Assembly (NCBI GenBank): GCA_963743595.1
Contig: CAVURW010000057.1
Location: forward strand, 1 to 64,000
Direction: 5' to 3'
Length of the DNA: 64,000 bases
DNA from: CAVURW01 sp963743595
GTDB taxonomy: Bacteria; Verrucomicrobiota; Verrucomicrobiia; Methylacidiphilales; UBA1321
This document shows positions 26,172 to 34,557 of this stretch, piece after piece. Within the stretch, counting starts at the first letter, position 1, and every line of letters begins with the position of its first letter. The notes under the pieces were generated by a model. The model made no database searches, was not told where the DNA came from, and was given only the letters and a program-made list of their open reading frames with translations. The position numbers and the translations under genes were made by a program.

Positions 26172-26372
26172 TAGCCAGATTTGAACTACAGTATCTTCGA
26201 CTTCACTCAGCGAAGCCGTTCCTTCGCTTTCCTCCTTATCGACCAGTTCATCGAAGAGGTTGCTGACGAACAAGTACATTTCATCTTCGGTTTTCATCAT
26301 CTGTTCCTGCCCAACGATATCAGCACAGTCCGGTATAGGGCTACGCTCATTAGTAGTTCAAAATGTATTTTC

Positions 26373-27812
26373 ATGGCTTACGGCTCCTGCCAGTTTCGGT
26401 TCGTGCCCAAGCTAATAATCGTTTTGCTCCTGGTGGTATTGCTACCGATGACGGCGTTCGGATGCTTGAGGATCGACCAACAGCCTGATCCCGCTGCCGA
26501 GCCGATTACCAGCACCGTGCAATCGGAACAGGCGGTGATCATTTGGGATGCCGCCACGCACACCGAGCATTTCATTCGCGAAGCCGATTTTCTCTCACGC
26601 GCGCCGACAATCGGATTTATCGTTCCGACACCCACAACGCCAGAATTGGTGGAGGTGGATCCCGCGATCTACGAAATGGCTGAGGAGGTGACTGGCCCGA
26701 AGAAGGTGCCGCCCATGCGCCCACGAAACTTTCTTCAGGACTCCATTCTTGGGGTCTTTGCCGGCAACGTCATGACCTTTGGCTATCACGGTCGTTCCCT
26801 TGCGCCGGACGACATGGTCATTAAGCAACAAGACGTGGCCGGCTATCACGCCACGGTTCTCGATGCTTCCGACATTACCCAACTCAATGCCTGGCTCGTG
26901 GCAAATAAATTCGAGTGGCGACCGAGTTACACCGCTTGGCTCGCCCCGTACATCAAGAAACATTGGAAAATCACGGCGTTCCAACTCATCAATCTCAATG
27001 GAGCAGATGGCTTCAAAACGGGCACCATTCGAATGAGTTTCACCACGGATAAACCGTTCTTCCCCTATAGTGAGCCTAAGAGCGACGATAGCCAGCCCCG
27101 CGAGCTAGCCGTTACGGTTTTGAGCAATCAATACATGTTGGGAGCGCTGGCGGAAGGGACCGAATGGCCATGCGATATCCGCTTCATCGGCTCGTCCGCG
27201 CCCGACCCCGGAATCACCTCGAAATGGAAGGCCGAACAATGGCTGGAGTTGGCGAAGCTCTCGTCGACAATGGCTCTCCCGAAATGCCTGACAGCCTTCC
27301 GCGATTTTTCGAATCCGCGGCCCGGCACTACTGATCTGGAGTTCACGGAACAGCCCTCGCTCAAGCCGCTGCGGCTCACCGTTACGGATCAATCATTGCC
27401 AACGGTTTACCGGTGGGATTTTACGGACTACATCGGTCTCGGGATCATGTTTCTCATCGTAGGCACGCTCGTCTTCACTGCCGTTCGCGCCTGGCAAAAG
27501 GCGACCATGCTCCGCAAATACCACGCTTATGAAAAACTCCCGCCGAGCCCACCATTCCTGGGCATTCTGGATACCCTCGCTGCCGTGTTCAGCCTCTGTT
27601 TCGGATTCACATTCGCTCTGTGCCCGTTCTTTATCCCATTTGCGTTTTTCATCAAAGCGTCTGGCACACTCTTGCACTGGGAGTGGATAAATCCTCCGCA
27701 TACCCTGGCTCTCGAACCCCTCACCAACGAAATCGTGATCAAGCTCTCCGCTGTAGCGCTCGTATGCGCTGCCCTGCTCTATCTGGCCCTGGCGGTGAGC
27801 GATCGATTTTGA
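26373..27812 (+). CDS. DUF2330 membrane protein
   Basis: A 479-residue protein. The ATG at 26373 places an export signal at residues 11-31 (FVPKLIIVLLLVVLLPMTAFG) followed by Cys, possibly a lipobox. The body is DUF2330-like: SEQAVIIWDAATHTEHFIREADF, GFIVPTPTTPELVEVDP and LNAWLVANKFEWRPSYTAWLAPYIKKHWKITAF. Three hydrophobic helices follow at about residues 345-365, 395-430 and 455-475. The family is extracytoplasmic and of unknown function. The frame is open upstream to 26181, but those residues look like untranslated leader. Confidence 0.8.
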   Translation: MAYGSCQFRFVPKLIIVLLLVVLLPMTAFGCLRIDQQPDPAAEPITSTVQSEQAVIIWDAATHTEHFIREADFLSRAPTIGFIVPTPTTPELVEVDPAIYEMAEEVTGPKKVPPMRPRNFLQDSILGVFAGNVMTFGYHGRSLAPDDMVIKQQDVAGYHATVLDASDITQLNAWLVANKFEWRPSYTAWLAPYIKKHWKITAFQLINLNGADGFKTGTIRMSFTTDKPFFPYSEPKSDDSQPRELAVTVLSNQYMLGALAEGTEWPCDIRFIGSSAPDPGITSKWKAEQWLELAKLSSTMALPKCLTAFRDFSNPRPGTTDLEFTEQPSLKPLRLTVTDQSLPTVYRWDFTDYIGLGIMFLIVGTLVFTAVRAWQKATMLRKYHAYEKLPPSPPFLGILDTLAAVFSLCFGFTFALCPFFIPFAFFIKASGTLLHWEWINPPHTLALEPLTNEIVIKLSAVALVCAALLYLALAVSDRF

Positions 27813-27927
27813 ACGGGCATTAATGCGTTATCAGAAATACTGTAGCCCATTTCCACTAACAGCCCTAAATAAGAACCGAGAAGAACCCCGTAGATGTGCT
27901 CGGTACCATAAAGGCACGAGCGACCTT

Positions 27928-28020
27928 TTTCTGATTCTACCAGGCGTTGCCTGGGGCTATGGTCCTGTCGCCCCTAGCGGGGCTAAAGACCGCAGCGAAG
28001 CTCCAAATCGGCTCCGCAAC
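27928..28020. repeat. Diverged copy of the dispersed palindromic repeat
   Basis: CCAGGCGTTGCCTGGGGCTATGG and GCCCCTAGCGGGGCTAAAGACCGCA, split here into its two parts, align by eye with the modules at 23109-23175 in the same order. The interval 27813-28040 holds no gene. Confidence 0.5.
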
Positions 28021-28042
28021 TAAAACGCTCTCTTGCAAACCT

Positions 28043-28074
28043 AAAAAACCGCACCCAGTTACCCAGATGCGGTT
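28043..28074 (-). terminator. Intrinsic terminator of the ribosomal protein operon
   Basis: On the minus strand a 7-bp stem (AACCGCA/TGCGGTT, 28047-28074, 14-nt loop) is followed by a run of T residues. It sits 24 bp past the rplQ stop. Confidence 0.85.
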
Positions 28075-28097
28075 GTTTGTTTGATATAAAACGAAGG

Positions 28098-28571
28098 CTA
28101 CTCAGCGGCGGGCGCCAACTCTTCCGGCTTTGCAGTCGATTCAACAACCGTTGCTTCCTCGGGAGCCGTTTCAGCAACCGGCGTCGGCTTTACAGGAGCT
28201 GGTGCTCCGGGAATATCGGCTTCCACCCATTCCAAAAACGCGATCTCAGCTGAGTCGGATTGACGCGGCCCAAGCTTGATGATGCGGGTGTAACCGCCCA
28301 CGCGATTCTTGAAACCCGGTGCGATGTCTGAGAACAACTTCGCCACGGCGTCGCGCTGCCCGATCTTCGAGAGCGCCATACGACGGCTGTGAAGAGTCGC
28401 TTGCTTGCCCAGCGTCACCAGCTTATCCGCCAACGGACGAGCGGCTTTGGCTTTCGCTAAAGTCGTCTTGATCCGCCGATGAAAAATCAGGCTTGCTACA
28501 ATATTTGCCAGCATCAAGTCTCTGTGTTGAGACGTGCGGCCCAGTTTAACGGTTCCCCTACGATGACGCAT
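28098..28571 (-). CDS. rplQ: 50S ribosomal protein L17 with acidic C-terminal tail
   Basis: L17 lies near the peptide exit tunnel. The N-terminus MRHRRGTVKLGRTSQHRDLM and the segment HRRIKTTLAKAKAARPLADKLVTL are diagnostic. The family core ends near residue 120; the remaining 35 or so residues (Ala, Pro, Glu, Val) are an extra low-complexity tail. It is the last gene of the cluster, 6 bp after rpoA. Confidence 0.97.
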   Translation of the reverse strand: MRHRRGTVKLGRTSQHRDLMLANIVASLIFHRRIKTTLAKAKAARPLADKLVTLGKQATLHSRRMALSKIGQRDAVAKLFSDIAPGFKNRVGGYTRIIKLGPRQSDSAEIAFLEWVEADIPGAPAPVKPTPVAETAPEEATVVESTAKPEELAPAAE

Positions 28572-28577
28572 GTGTTC

Positions 28578-29588
28578 TTACTCCGATTTCGGCTCTGGCG
28601 GCAGGGAATCGACTAAGCTCGGATCGAGCTTCATTCCCAACGACAGACCCAGCTGTTCCAACTTATCTTTAATTTCGTTCAAGGACTTCTTACCGAAGTT
28701 GCGATACTTCAACATTTCGGCCTCACTCTTCAGTGCCAATTGCCCCACCGTGGTGATGTTCGCATTGTTCAAACAATTCGCGGCACGCACGGAGAGCTCG
28801 ATTTCATTGACGCTCATGTTCAAGAGCTTCTTGAGCTTGCTGTTCTCTTGGCTGATGCTCGGCTGGCTCTCTTCGAATTCGATCGGATCCTTATCGGAAT
28901 TGACGAACAAATCGAGGTGCTTGCGCAGAATCGCAGACGATTGAACGAGCGCGTCTTGAGGCGTCAGACGACCATCGGTCCAGACCTCCAAAATGAGCTT
29001 ATCGTAGTCGGTGCGTTGGCCCAAGCGAGTGTTTTCAACCGCGTACTTCACCTTGCGAACGGGCGAGAACAGCGAATCGATGGGAATCACGCCGATCGAT
29101 TGATCCGAGCGCTTGTTGTGATCGGCGCTGCAATAACCGCGACCGACCTTCACTTCGAGTTCCGCTTCGAACTTCTGCTTCTTATCGAGTGTGCAGATCA
29201 GTTGTTCGGGATTCAACACTTCAACACCTGCGTCCAACTTGATGTCGCCGGCGGTCACAGGCCCCTCTTTATCGACGTTCAAAAAGAGGATGCGTGGATC
29301 GCGGTTGGGAAGCTTGAATAGAATCTTTTTCAGATTCAAAACCATGTCGGTAACATCTTCGACGATTCCGGGCAGCGTCGCAAATTCATGCATCGCACCT
29401 TCAATCTTCACACTGGAGATCGAGGCACCTTCCAGAGAAGAGAGCAGCACGCGACGGAGAGAATTACCAAGAGTGTGGCCGTAGCCAGGCTCAAAGGGAT
29501 CTGCGACGAACCGCGCGTAATTAGTGGGGAGCTCCTCTTCCTTTTCCAGGCGAGTGGGCATTTCAAAACGACCGAGACGAATAGGCAT
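28578..29588 (-). CDS. rpoA: DNA-directed RNA polymerase alpha subunit
   Basis: 336 residues. The N-terminal domain (about 1-235) for dimerisation and core assembly includes PFEPGYGHTLGNSLRRVLLSSLEGA. The C-terminal domain (about 250-325), which contacts UP elements and activators, includes ELSVRAANCLNNANITTVGQL and LNEIKDKLEQLGLSLGM. Length is normal. A 157-bp gap containing a hairpin separates it from rpsD. Confidence 0.98.
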   Translation of the reverse strand: MPIRLGRFEMPTRLEKEEELPTNYARFVADPFEPGYGHTLGNSLRRVLLSSLEGASISSVKIEGAMHEFATLPGIVEDVTDMVLNLKKILFKLPNRDPRILFLNVDKEGPVTAGDIKLDAGVEVLNPEQLICTLDKKQKFEAELEVKVGRGYCSADHNKRSDQSIGVIPIDSLFSPVRKVKYAVENTRLGQRTDYDKLILEVWTDGRLTPQDALVQSSAILRKHLDLFVNSDKDPIEFEESQPSISQENSKLKKLLNMSVNEIELSVRAANCLNNANITTVGQLALKSEAEMLKYRNFGKKSLNEIKDKLEQLGLSLGMKLDPSLVDSLPPEPKSE

Positions 29589-29677
29589 ATGTTATCTTTT
29601 GTTCTGACTGGGTTACCCGTAATTCCACACGGCTGTGCAAATCCGGACCAACAATCTGAAGGGCGGTGGTTCTGTTT

Positions 29678-29712
29678 CAAAGCCCGCCTGACCGCCGTGC
29701 AGTCGGGCTTTG
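29678..29712 (-). promoter_or_regulatory. Hairpin in the rpsD-rpoA intergenic region
   Basis: A perfect 9-bp inverted repeat (CAAAGCCCG 29678-29686; CGGGCTTTG 29704-29712) lies in the longest gap of the otherwise compact alpha block. It could act as an attenuator, RNA-processing site or ribosomal-protein binding site. There is no long T-run, so a simple terminator is less likely. Confidence 0.45.
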
Positions 29713-29745
29713 GCTGGATTTACCAGCATTGTCTGAAGAAACTGC

Positions 29746-30354
29746 TTAGCGGGAGTAGAGCTCGATGACCAACTGTTCGTTGACGATCGGAGCGATCTCT
29801 TCGCGGCTTGGGATGCGTTTCACTTCACCCTTGAAATTGTCTTTATCGAGCGTCATCCAATCGGGCACGGTGGCAACCTGAGTTGCGGCCATACCGCGCG
29901 TGGCCATTTGACGCGAGACGGCGTTGTTACGCACTTCGATTACATCACCCACACGGCAACCGTAGCTGGCGATATCCACTCGGCTTCCATTCACGTTAAC
30001 GTGACCGTGGCAAACCATCTGCCGGGCGGCCCGACGTGAATTCGCAAAACCCAGACGAAAAACGATGTTATCGAGACGACCTTCCAGAAGTTGAAGCAGG
30101 GTCTCGCCGGTGATACCACGGCGTTGCAGCGCGGTTTCAAAATAACGGCGGAATTGACGCTCCAAAAGCCCGTACATCAAACGAAGCTTCTGTTTTTCAC
30201 CGAGCGCCACAGCATATTCCGTCTGTTTGCGCTTACCTTTTTCACCGTGCATTCCAGGTGGGAAATTGCGGCGTTCCAGCGCTTTGTGAGGACCAAAGAG
30301 CGGCACTCCGTAGCGGCGACTTTTCTTAGTACGAGGACCTGTATAACGAGCCAT
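29746..30354 (-). CDS. rpsD: 30S ribosomal protein S4, zinc-free form
   Basis: 202 residues. S4 starts 30S assembly on 16S rRNA and in many bacteria represses its own operon. The N-terminus MARYTGPRTKKSRRYGVPLF lacks the Cys cluster of the zinc-binding form. The S4 RNA-binding domain is present (EGRLDNIVFRLGFANSRRAARQMV, HGHVNVNGSRVDIASY). Normal length. Confidence 0.98.
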   Translation of the reverse strand: MARYTGPRTKKSRRYGVPLFGPHKALERRNFPPGMHGEKGKRKQTEYAVALGEKQKLRLMYGLLERQFRRYFETALQRRGITGETLLQLLEGRLDNIVFRLGFANSRRAARQMVCHGHVNVNGSRVDIASYGCRVGDVIEVRNNAVSRQMATRGMAATQVATVPDWMTLDKDNFKGEVKRIPSREEIAPIVNEQLVIELYSR

Positions 30355-30386
30355 AGTTCAATCTCAAATAAATTCAATACCCAGCG

Positions 30387-30926
30387 CTAGACTCGGCGCT
30401 GTTTGCGAGGACGACATCCATTGTGAGGAACCGGCGTCTCGTCGATGATCACCGTCACTTCCAAACCAATTGCCTGAAGGGCACGAATCGCGGATTCGCG
30501 ACCGGTTCCAGGACCCTTTACCTTTACCGAAACTTCTTTCAAGCCGTGGCCCATCGCCTGGCGTGATGCGTCTTGCGCAACCACTTGAGCGACGTAAGCT
30601 GTCGATTTCTTAGAACCGCGATATCCGCATTTTCCAGCTGAAGACCAGCCGATCGAGTTACCGCTAAGATCCGTAATCGTCACGATGGTGTTGTTAAACG
30701 TCGCATTGATGTGCGCAATTCCGACCGTGATGTTCTTACTGCCCTTGGCCTTTACAATCTTCGGCTTTTCAATGTCATTCGGGTCGAGCGATAAGCTCGT
30801 CGATACCATTTCTGCCGGCTTCTTTTCCGGAGCTCCTGCTCCGCCTTTTTTATCGCCACCAGCCTTTTTCGTTCCGGGAGCTTTTTTCTCCGCGGCAGGT
30901 GCCTTTGCTTTTGTTTCGTCAGCCAT
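30387..30926 (-). CDS. rpsK: 30S ribosomal protein S11 with long N-terminal extension
   Basis: 179 residues against about 129 for typical S11. The core begins near residue 57 (KNITVGIAHINATFNNTIVTI) and ends with TPVPHNGCRPRKQRRV. The first 55 or so residues are rich in Lys, Ala, Pro and Gly (KAPAAEKKAPGTKKAGGDKK). The ATG at 30926 lies 6 bp past rpsM, so the extension is likely translated. Confidence 0.97.
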   Translation of the reverse strand: MADETKAKAPAAEKKAPGTKKAGGDKKGGAGAPEKKPAEMVSTSLSLDPNDIEKPKIVKAKGSKNITVGIAHINATFNNTIVTITDLSGNSIGWSSAGKCGYRGSKKSTAYVAQVVAQDASRQAMGHGLKEVSVKVKGPGTGRESAIRALQAIGLEVTVIIDETPVPHNGCRPRKQRRV

Positions 30927-30932
30927 ACCTCG

Positions 30933-31328
30933 TTAAACCTTTCCTGCCTTAGCGTCCTTGTTCCGTTGCACACCTACCGTCTTCCGCGGACCCTTACGTG
31001 TGCGTGCATTCGTTTTTGTACGTTGTCCACGAACCGGCAATCCACGACGGTGCCGGATACCCCGGTAGCATTGAATTGCCTGAAGGCGCTTCAAATTCTG
31101 TTGCAGCTCCCGACGCAAGTCCCCCTCAATGATGTACTTGTTTTGCTGGATCACCTGAATGATGCGATTCAGCTGCTGGTCCGTCAGAGCTTTTGCACGC
31201 AAATCCGGGCTGATCTCAGCCTGTTCGAGAATCTCTTTGGCGCGCGTGGGCCCGATTCCATAAATGTATGGCAAAGAAGCGATAATTCGCTTTTCGCCGG
31301 GAATATCAATACCGAGGAGACGAGGCAT
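30933..31328 (-). CDS. rpsM: 30S ribosomal protein S13
   Basis: 131 residues. MPRLLGIDIPGEKRIIASLPYI, then GIGPTRAKEIL and the C-terminal RGIRHRRGLPVRGQRTKTNARTR are family signatures; the tail contacts the P-site tRNA. Slightly longer than average at the C-terminus. Confidence 0.98.
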   Translation of the reverse strand: MPRLLGIDIPGEKRIIASLPYIYGIGPTRAKEILEQAEISPDLRAKALTDQQLNRIIQVIQQNKYIIEGDLRRELQQNLKRLQAIQCYRGIRHRRGLPVRGQRTKTNARTRKGPRKTVGVQRNKDAKAGKV

Positions 31329-31345
31329 AATTCTAAGATCCTAAA

Positions 31346-31462
31346 TTACCCCTGACGCTGCTTCAGCCGGGGGTTCTTTTTGTTAATGATGTAAACGCGC
31401 CCCTTCCTGCGGACGACTTGACAGTCCGAGGTGCGACGTTTAACGGAAGCGCGTACTTTCAT
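31346..31462 (-). CDS. rpmJ: 50S ribosomal protein L36, zinc-free form
   Basis: A 38-residue gene between infA and rpsM. The translation starts MKVRASVKRRTSDCQVVRRK and ends KNPRLKQRQG, a clear L36. Of the Cys3-His zinc site of the standard form only one Cys remains (residue 14); the others are Thr, Asn and Leu. The stop is 17 bp before rpsM. Confidence 0.95.
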   Translation of the reverse strand: MKVRASVKRRTSDCQVVRRKGRVYIINKKNPRLKQRQG

Positions 31463-31485
31463 ATTGGTACTTCTTTGGTGTTGTG

Positions 31486-31719
31486 CTATTCGTGAAAAAC
31501 AGAGCTCGAGTCGATTGATTCAACAATGCGAGCACGAGATAAGTCGTGAGCGTGAAAGGATAACAAAACCCGCTCTTGTGGCAAGAACGTAATTTGATTT
31601 TTTTTAATGGTTTTGGAGCAGTTGCCGATCACCTCGTGTCCGTTCCTTAGGACGACGCGGTAGACGTACTCCTTGATTCGACTGACAATTCGGCCTTCGG
31701 CTCGCAGTTCGGTAGACAT
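31486..31719 (-). CDS. infA: Translation initiation factor IF-1
   Basis: A 77-residue S1/OB-fold protein: GRIVSRIKEYVYRVVLRNGHEVIGN, then ITFLPQERVLLSFHAHDLSRARI aligns with the IF-1 consensus ([22 protein letters not shown]), though it is more diverged than usual. The ATG at 31719 lies inside the 3' end of map, overlapping it by 73 bases. Position between map and rpmJ is the classic one for infA. Confidence 0.88.
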   Translation of the reverse strand: MSTELRAEGRIVSRIKEYVYRVVLRNGHEVIGNCSKTIKKNQITFLPQERVLLSFHAHDLSRARIVESIDSSSVFHE

Positions 31720-32456
31720 GTCAAAATTTCCGGCTCGCCCTCGGTGATCAGCACCGTGTGCTCGAAATGTGAGGAGAGCGTCCCATCCTTAGTGACCACT
31801 GTCCAGTTATCGGCCAAAATACGAACGTCCGCCCCGCCCATGTTCACCATAGGCTCAATCGCCAGAGTCATCCCCGGTTTCAGCAAGACTTTCACTTCTC
31901 TCCCGTAGTTCGGGACTTCCGGTTCTTCATGCAAATTTTTACCGACTCCGTGTCCCGTAAAGTTGCGAACCACCGAATAACCACAGCTGACCACGAATTT
32001 CTCAATAGCGTGGGAAATATCGGCCACGCGATTGCCCGCCACCGCTTTTTGGATGCCGACCGCCAATGCTTCTTGCGTCTTCTCCAGTAAGCGACTTGTC
32101 GAGGGTGCCACCGCTCCGACGGGTACACTCGCCGCCGTATCGCCGATCCAGCCATTCAGCACCACACCTACATCGAGCTTCACGATATCGCCATACTGTA
32201 CACGACGACTCCCGCCGATTCCGTGCACAACCTCTTCGTTCACCGAGATGCAGATGTGCCCGGGAAATCCGCGATAGTTTAGGAAAGCGCTCCGTCCGCC
32301 ACGCGCTGCGATCAGCTTTGCAGCTAACGCATCGATATCTTTTGTCGTGACCCCCGGTTGTATGGCCTTGCTGAGTTCTTCCAAAACCAAACGAGCCGCC
32401 TGGCAGCTCACGCGCATCTGCTTGATGTCATCGGCGGATTTGATCGGAACAGCCAT
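31647..32456 (-). CDS. map: Methionine aminopeptidase, type I
   Basis: A 269-residue metalloprotease that removes the initiator Met. Metal ligands are visible: KLDVGVVLNGWIGDTAAS (two Asp), TGHGVGKNLHEEPEVPNYG (His), LAIEPMVNMG (Glu) and SSHFEHTVLITE (Glu). The family usually ends near EILT; the last 20 or so residues here are a read-on that overlaps infA in another frame. adk, usually found between secY and map, is absent (10-bp gap). Confidence 0.96.
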   Translation of the reverse strand: MAVPIKSADDIKQMRVSCQAARLVLEELSKAIQPGVTTKDIDALAAKLIAARGGRSAFLNYRGFPGHICISVNEEVVHGIGGSRRVQYGDIVKLDVGVVLNGWIGDTAASVPVGAVAPSTSRLLEKTQEALAVGIQKAVAGNRVADISHAIEKFVVSCGYSVVRNFTGHGVGKNLHEEPEVPNYGREVKVLLKPGMTLAIEPMVNMGGADVRILADNWTVVTKDGTLSSHFEHTVLITEGEPEILTCLPNCEPKAELSVESRSTSTASS

Positions 32457-32466
32457 TGTCGTGGGA

Positions 32467-33963
32467 TTATAAACCTACAATTAACATCACAGCACCGATC
32501 AGCAAAAACAAGCCTACCAAAATAAAAATGTAGAGAAGACCATCCGGAATGCTGGTGGAGACCATCGGCGTCTCGGCCACAGGCGCGACATCCCGCTTGC
32601 TCCAACGGCGGGCGCGGTCCAGGTAGGTATCGTAGTTGCGATTAAGCTGATGCGTTTCCATTTGCTTCACGGTGTCCAATATAACGCCGATGGTGATGAG
32701 GAGACTGGTCCCGCCAAAGAAGGCCGCCGTGTTGTAGGGAACCTGGAAAAAGTCGGTGATCAAGTGAGGAAGCACCGCAAGAATCGTCAAAAAGATACAG
32801 CCCGCGAGTGTGAGCTTGTTCATCAGCTCTTCCAAAAACTCGGCCGTCGGCGGTCCAGGACGAACATTCGGCACAAAGCCGTTGTTGTTCTTTAGGTTTT
32901 CAGCGATTTCCAATGGGTTAAACGTCGTTGCCACCCAGAAGAACGAGAAGAAGAAAATCATCCCGACGAAGATAATGTAGAAACCCGGACCGCTCCGGGT
33001 CGCTTCCAGAATGTTACGGATCACAATGCTCGTACCGACGGGTAAAGTCGCGAGAATGATCTGCGGAATGGTGATCATCGATTGAGCAAAGATGATCGGC
33101 ATCGTGGATGCGTAATTGACCTTGAGCGGAATAAACGAAGAACTGGATGTCGCCTGGCTGCCGCGTGCCCTCTGAGCATAGCGCACGATGACTCGCCTCA
33201 CGCCTAAAGTAATGGCGATAGTCCCTGCGATGATTAAGAAAAGGAAGAGCAAGATGGGAACGATCAGCACAGGCGTCCCCGGCTTGTCTGCCGTGCCCGA
33301 GATCAATTCCCAGCCCTGAGCAAATCCTGACGGCATGCGCGAGACGATGTTGATCGTGATGATTAACGAAACACCGTTACCCACACCACGTTCGCTGATC
33401 TGCTCGCCCAGCCACATCAGCAGCAAAGTCCCGGCGGTCATGGAGAGCACTGCCGTGAATTCGAACGAAAAACCGGGGTTTGGCACCAGATCACCGTACT
33501 TTTCTACGACGGGAGCGATGTCGCCGAACAAATTCCCGCCCTTCGGCGCTTCAACCTGCCGGGCCAATAAAATGCCCTGAAACAGACAAATCCCGATCGT
33601 GACGTACCGGGTGTATTGAGTGATCTTTTGCCGACCACCATCTTCACGAGAGAGCTTGCTGAGCGTCGGCACGATAGCCGTCAACATTTGCATCGCGATA
33701 CTGGCGCTGATGTAGGGAATAATTCCCAGTGAAAATATCGCGCAATTTTCCAGCGCTCCACCGGTAAAGATGTTGAACATCCCCACCACGCTATTCGACT
33801 GCTTATCAATGACCGTCTTGAAGTACTCTTCCAAGACCACCACGTTTACGCCAGGACACGGAACCGCCGCTCCAATGCGGACGATCACCACGACCAAAAG
33901 CGTAAAAAAGAGGCGTTGCCGAACCTCGGCTAATTTCAAACAATTCGTTAGGGCCGATAGCAT
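32467..33963 (-). CDS. secY: Protein translocase subunit SecY
   Basis: 498 residues with about ten membrane helices forming the Sec channel. Recognisable segments: FTGGALENCAIFSLGIIPYISASI (plug and helix 2), YARRARG-like RYAQRARGSQATSSSSFIPLKVN, and EIAENLKNNNGFVPNVRPG in the sixth cytoplasmic loop. A C-terminal extension with one extra hydrophobic helix (GLLYIFILVGLFLLIGAVMLIVGL) follows the usual end and is unusual. Confidence 0.97.
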   Translation of the reverse strand: MLSALTNCLKLAEVRQRLFFTLLVVVIVRIGAAVPCPGVNVVVLEEYFKTVIDKQSNSVVGMFNIFTGGALENCAIFSLGIIPYISASIAMQMLTAIVPTLSKLSREDGGRQKITQYTRYVTIGICLFQGILLARQVEAPKGGNLFGDIAPVVEKYGDLVPNPGFSFEFTAVLSMTAGTLLLMWLGEQISERGVGNGVSLIITINIVSRMPSGFAQGWELISGTADKPGTPVLIVPILLFLFLIIAGTIAITLGVRRVIVRYAQRARGSQATSSSSFIPLKVNYASTMPIIFAQSMITIPQIILATLPVGTSIVIRNILEATRSGPGFYIIFVGMIFFFSFFWVATTFNPLEIAENLKNNNGFVPNVRPGPPTAEFLEELMNKLTLAGCIFLTILAVLPHLITDFFQVPYNTAAFFGGTSLLITIGVILDTVKQMETHQLNRNYDTYLDRARRWSKRDVAPVAETPMVSTSIPDGLLYIFILVGLFLLIGAVMLIVGL

Positions 33964-33996
33964 AAAGGGCGTCTGAGGCGTGTGCTAAGCCTGCGA

Positions 33997-34527
33997 CTAA
34001 GCTACGGGCTTGGCCTTTGCTTTCGGCGGCAGACCACGCAATCCCTTACCCTTAGGCTTCTCCACTTTCTTGGGCACTAGTGAAACGGTTCCACCAGCCT
34101 TTTCAATCTTTTCCTTCGCAGCCTCGCTGATTGCGTGAACCCTTACTTGAACAGCCTTGGTGATTTCGCCCGTTCCCAGAATCTTGACGCCATCCCACCT
34201 GCCCTTCACTAAACCGAGCGAGCGGAACACCGCTTCATTCAGTTCACCGGTCTCGGTGATGTCATTAATATCGACCAAATTCACCGGGGCAAAGCTGATC
34301 TTGAACTGCGCGTTGTTAAAACCGCGCTTGGGGATACGACGGATGAGCGGCATCTGACCGCCTTCAAATCCGAGTCGGAGCGATCCGCCGGAGCGTGCTT
34401 TTTGACCCTTGTGACCTTTACCGGAGGTCTTTCCGTGACCGGAGCTCTCGCCGCAACCGAGTCGCTTGACACGGTGTGTCGAGCCGGGACGTGGCTTTAA
34501 TGTGTGAAGCCGAATTTCGTTAGACAT
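33997..34527 (-). CDS. rplO: 50S ribosomal protein L15
   Basis: 176 residues. LHTLKPRPGSTHRVKRLGCG, GHGKTSGKGHKGQKARSGG and FEGGQMPLIRRIPKRGF identify L15. The C-terminus carries a Lys/Pro-rich tail (KKVEKPKGKGLRGLPPKAKAKP) beyond the normal end. It directly follows rpsE with a 30-bp gap, so rpmD (L30) is missing. Confidence 0.98.
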   Translation of the reverse strand: MSNEIRLHTLKPRPGSTHRVKRLGCGESSGHGKTSGKGHKGQKARSGGSLRLGFEGGQMPLIRRIPKRGFNNAQFKISFAPVNLVDINDITETGELNEAVFRSLGLVKGRWDGVKILGTGEITKAVQVRVHAISEAAKEKIEKAGGTVSLVPKKVEKPKGKGLRGLPPKAKAKPVA

Positions 34528-34557
34528 AATAAGTAACCTTAAATTGAGATCCTAAAC

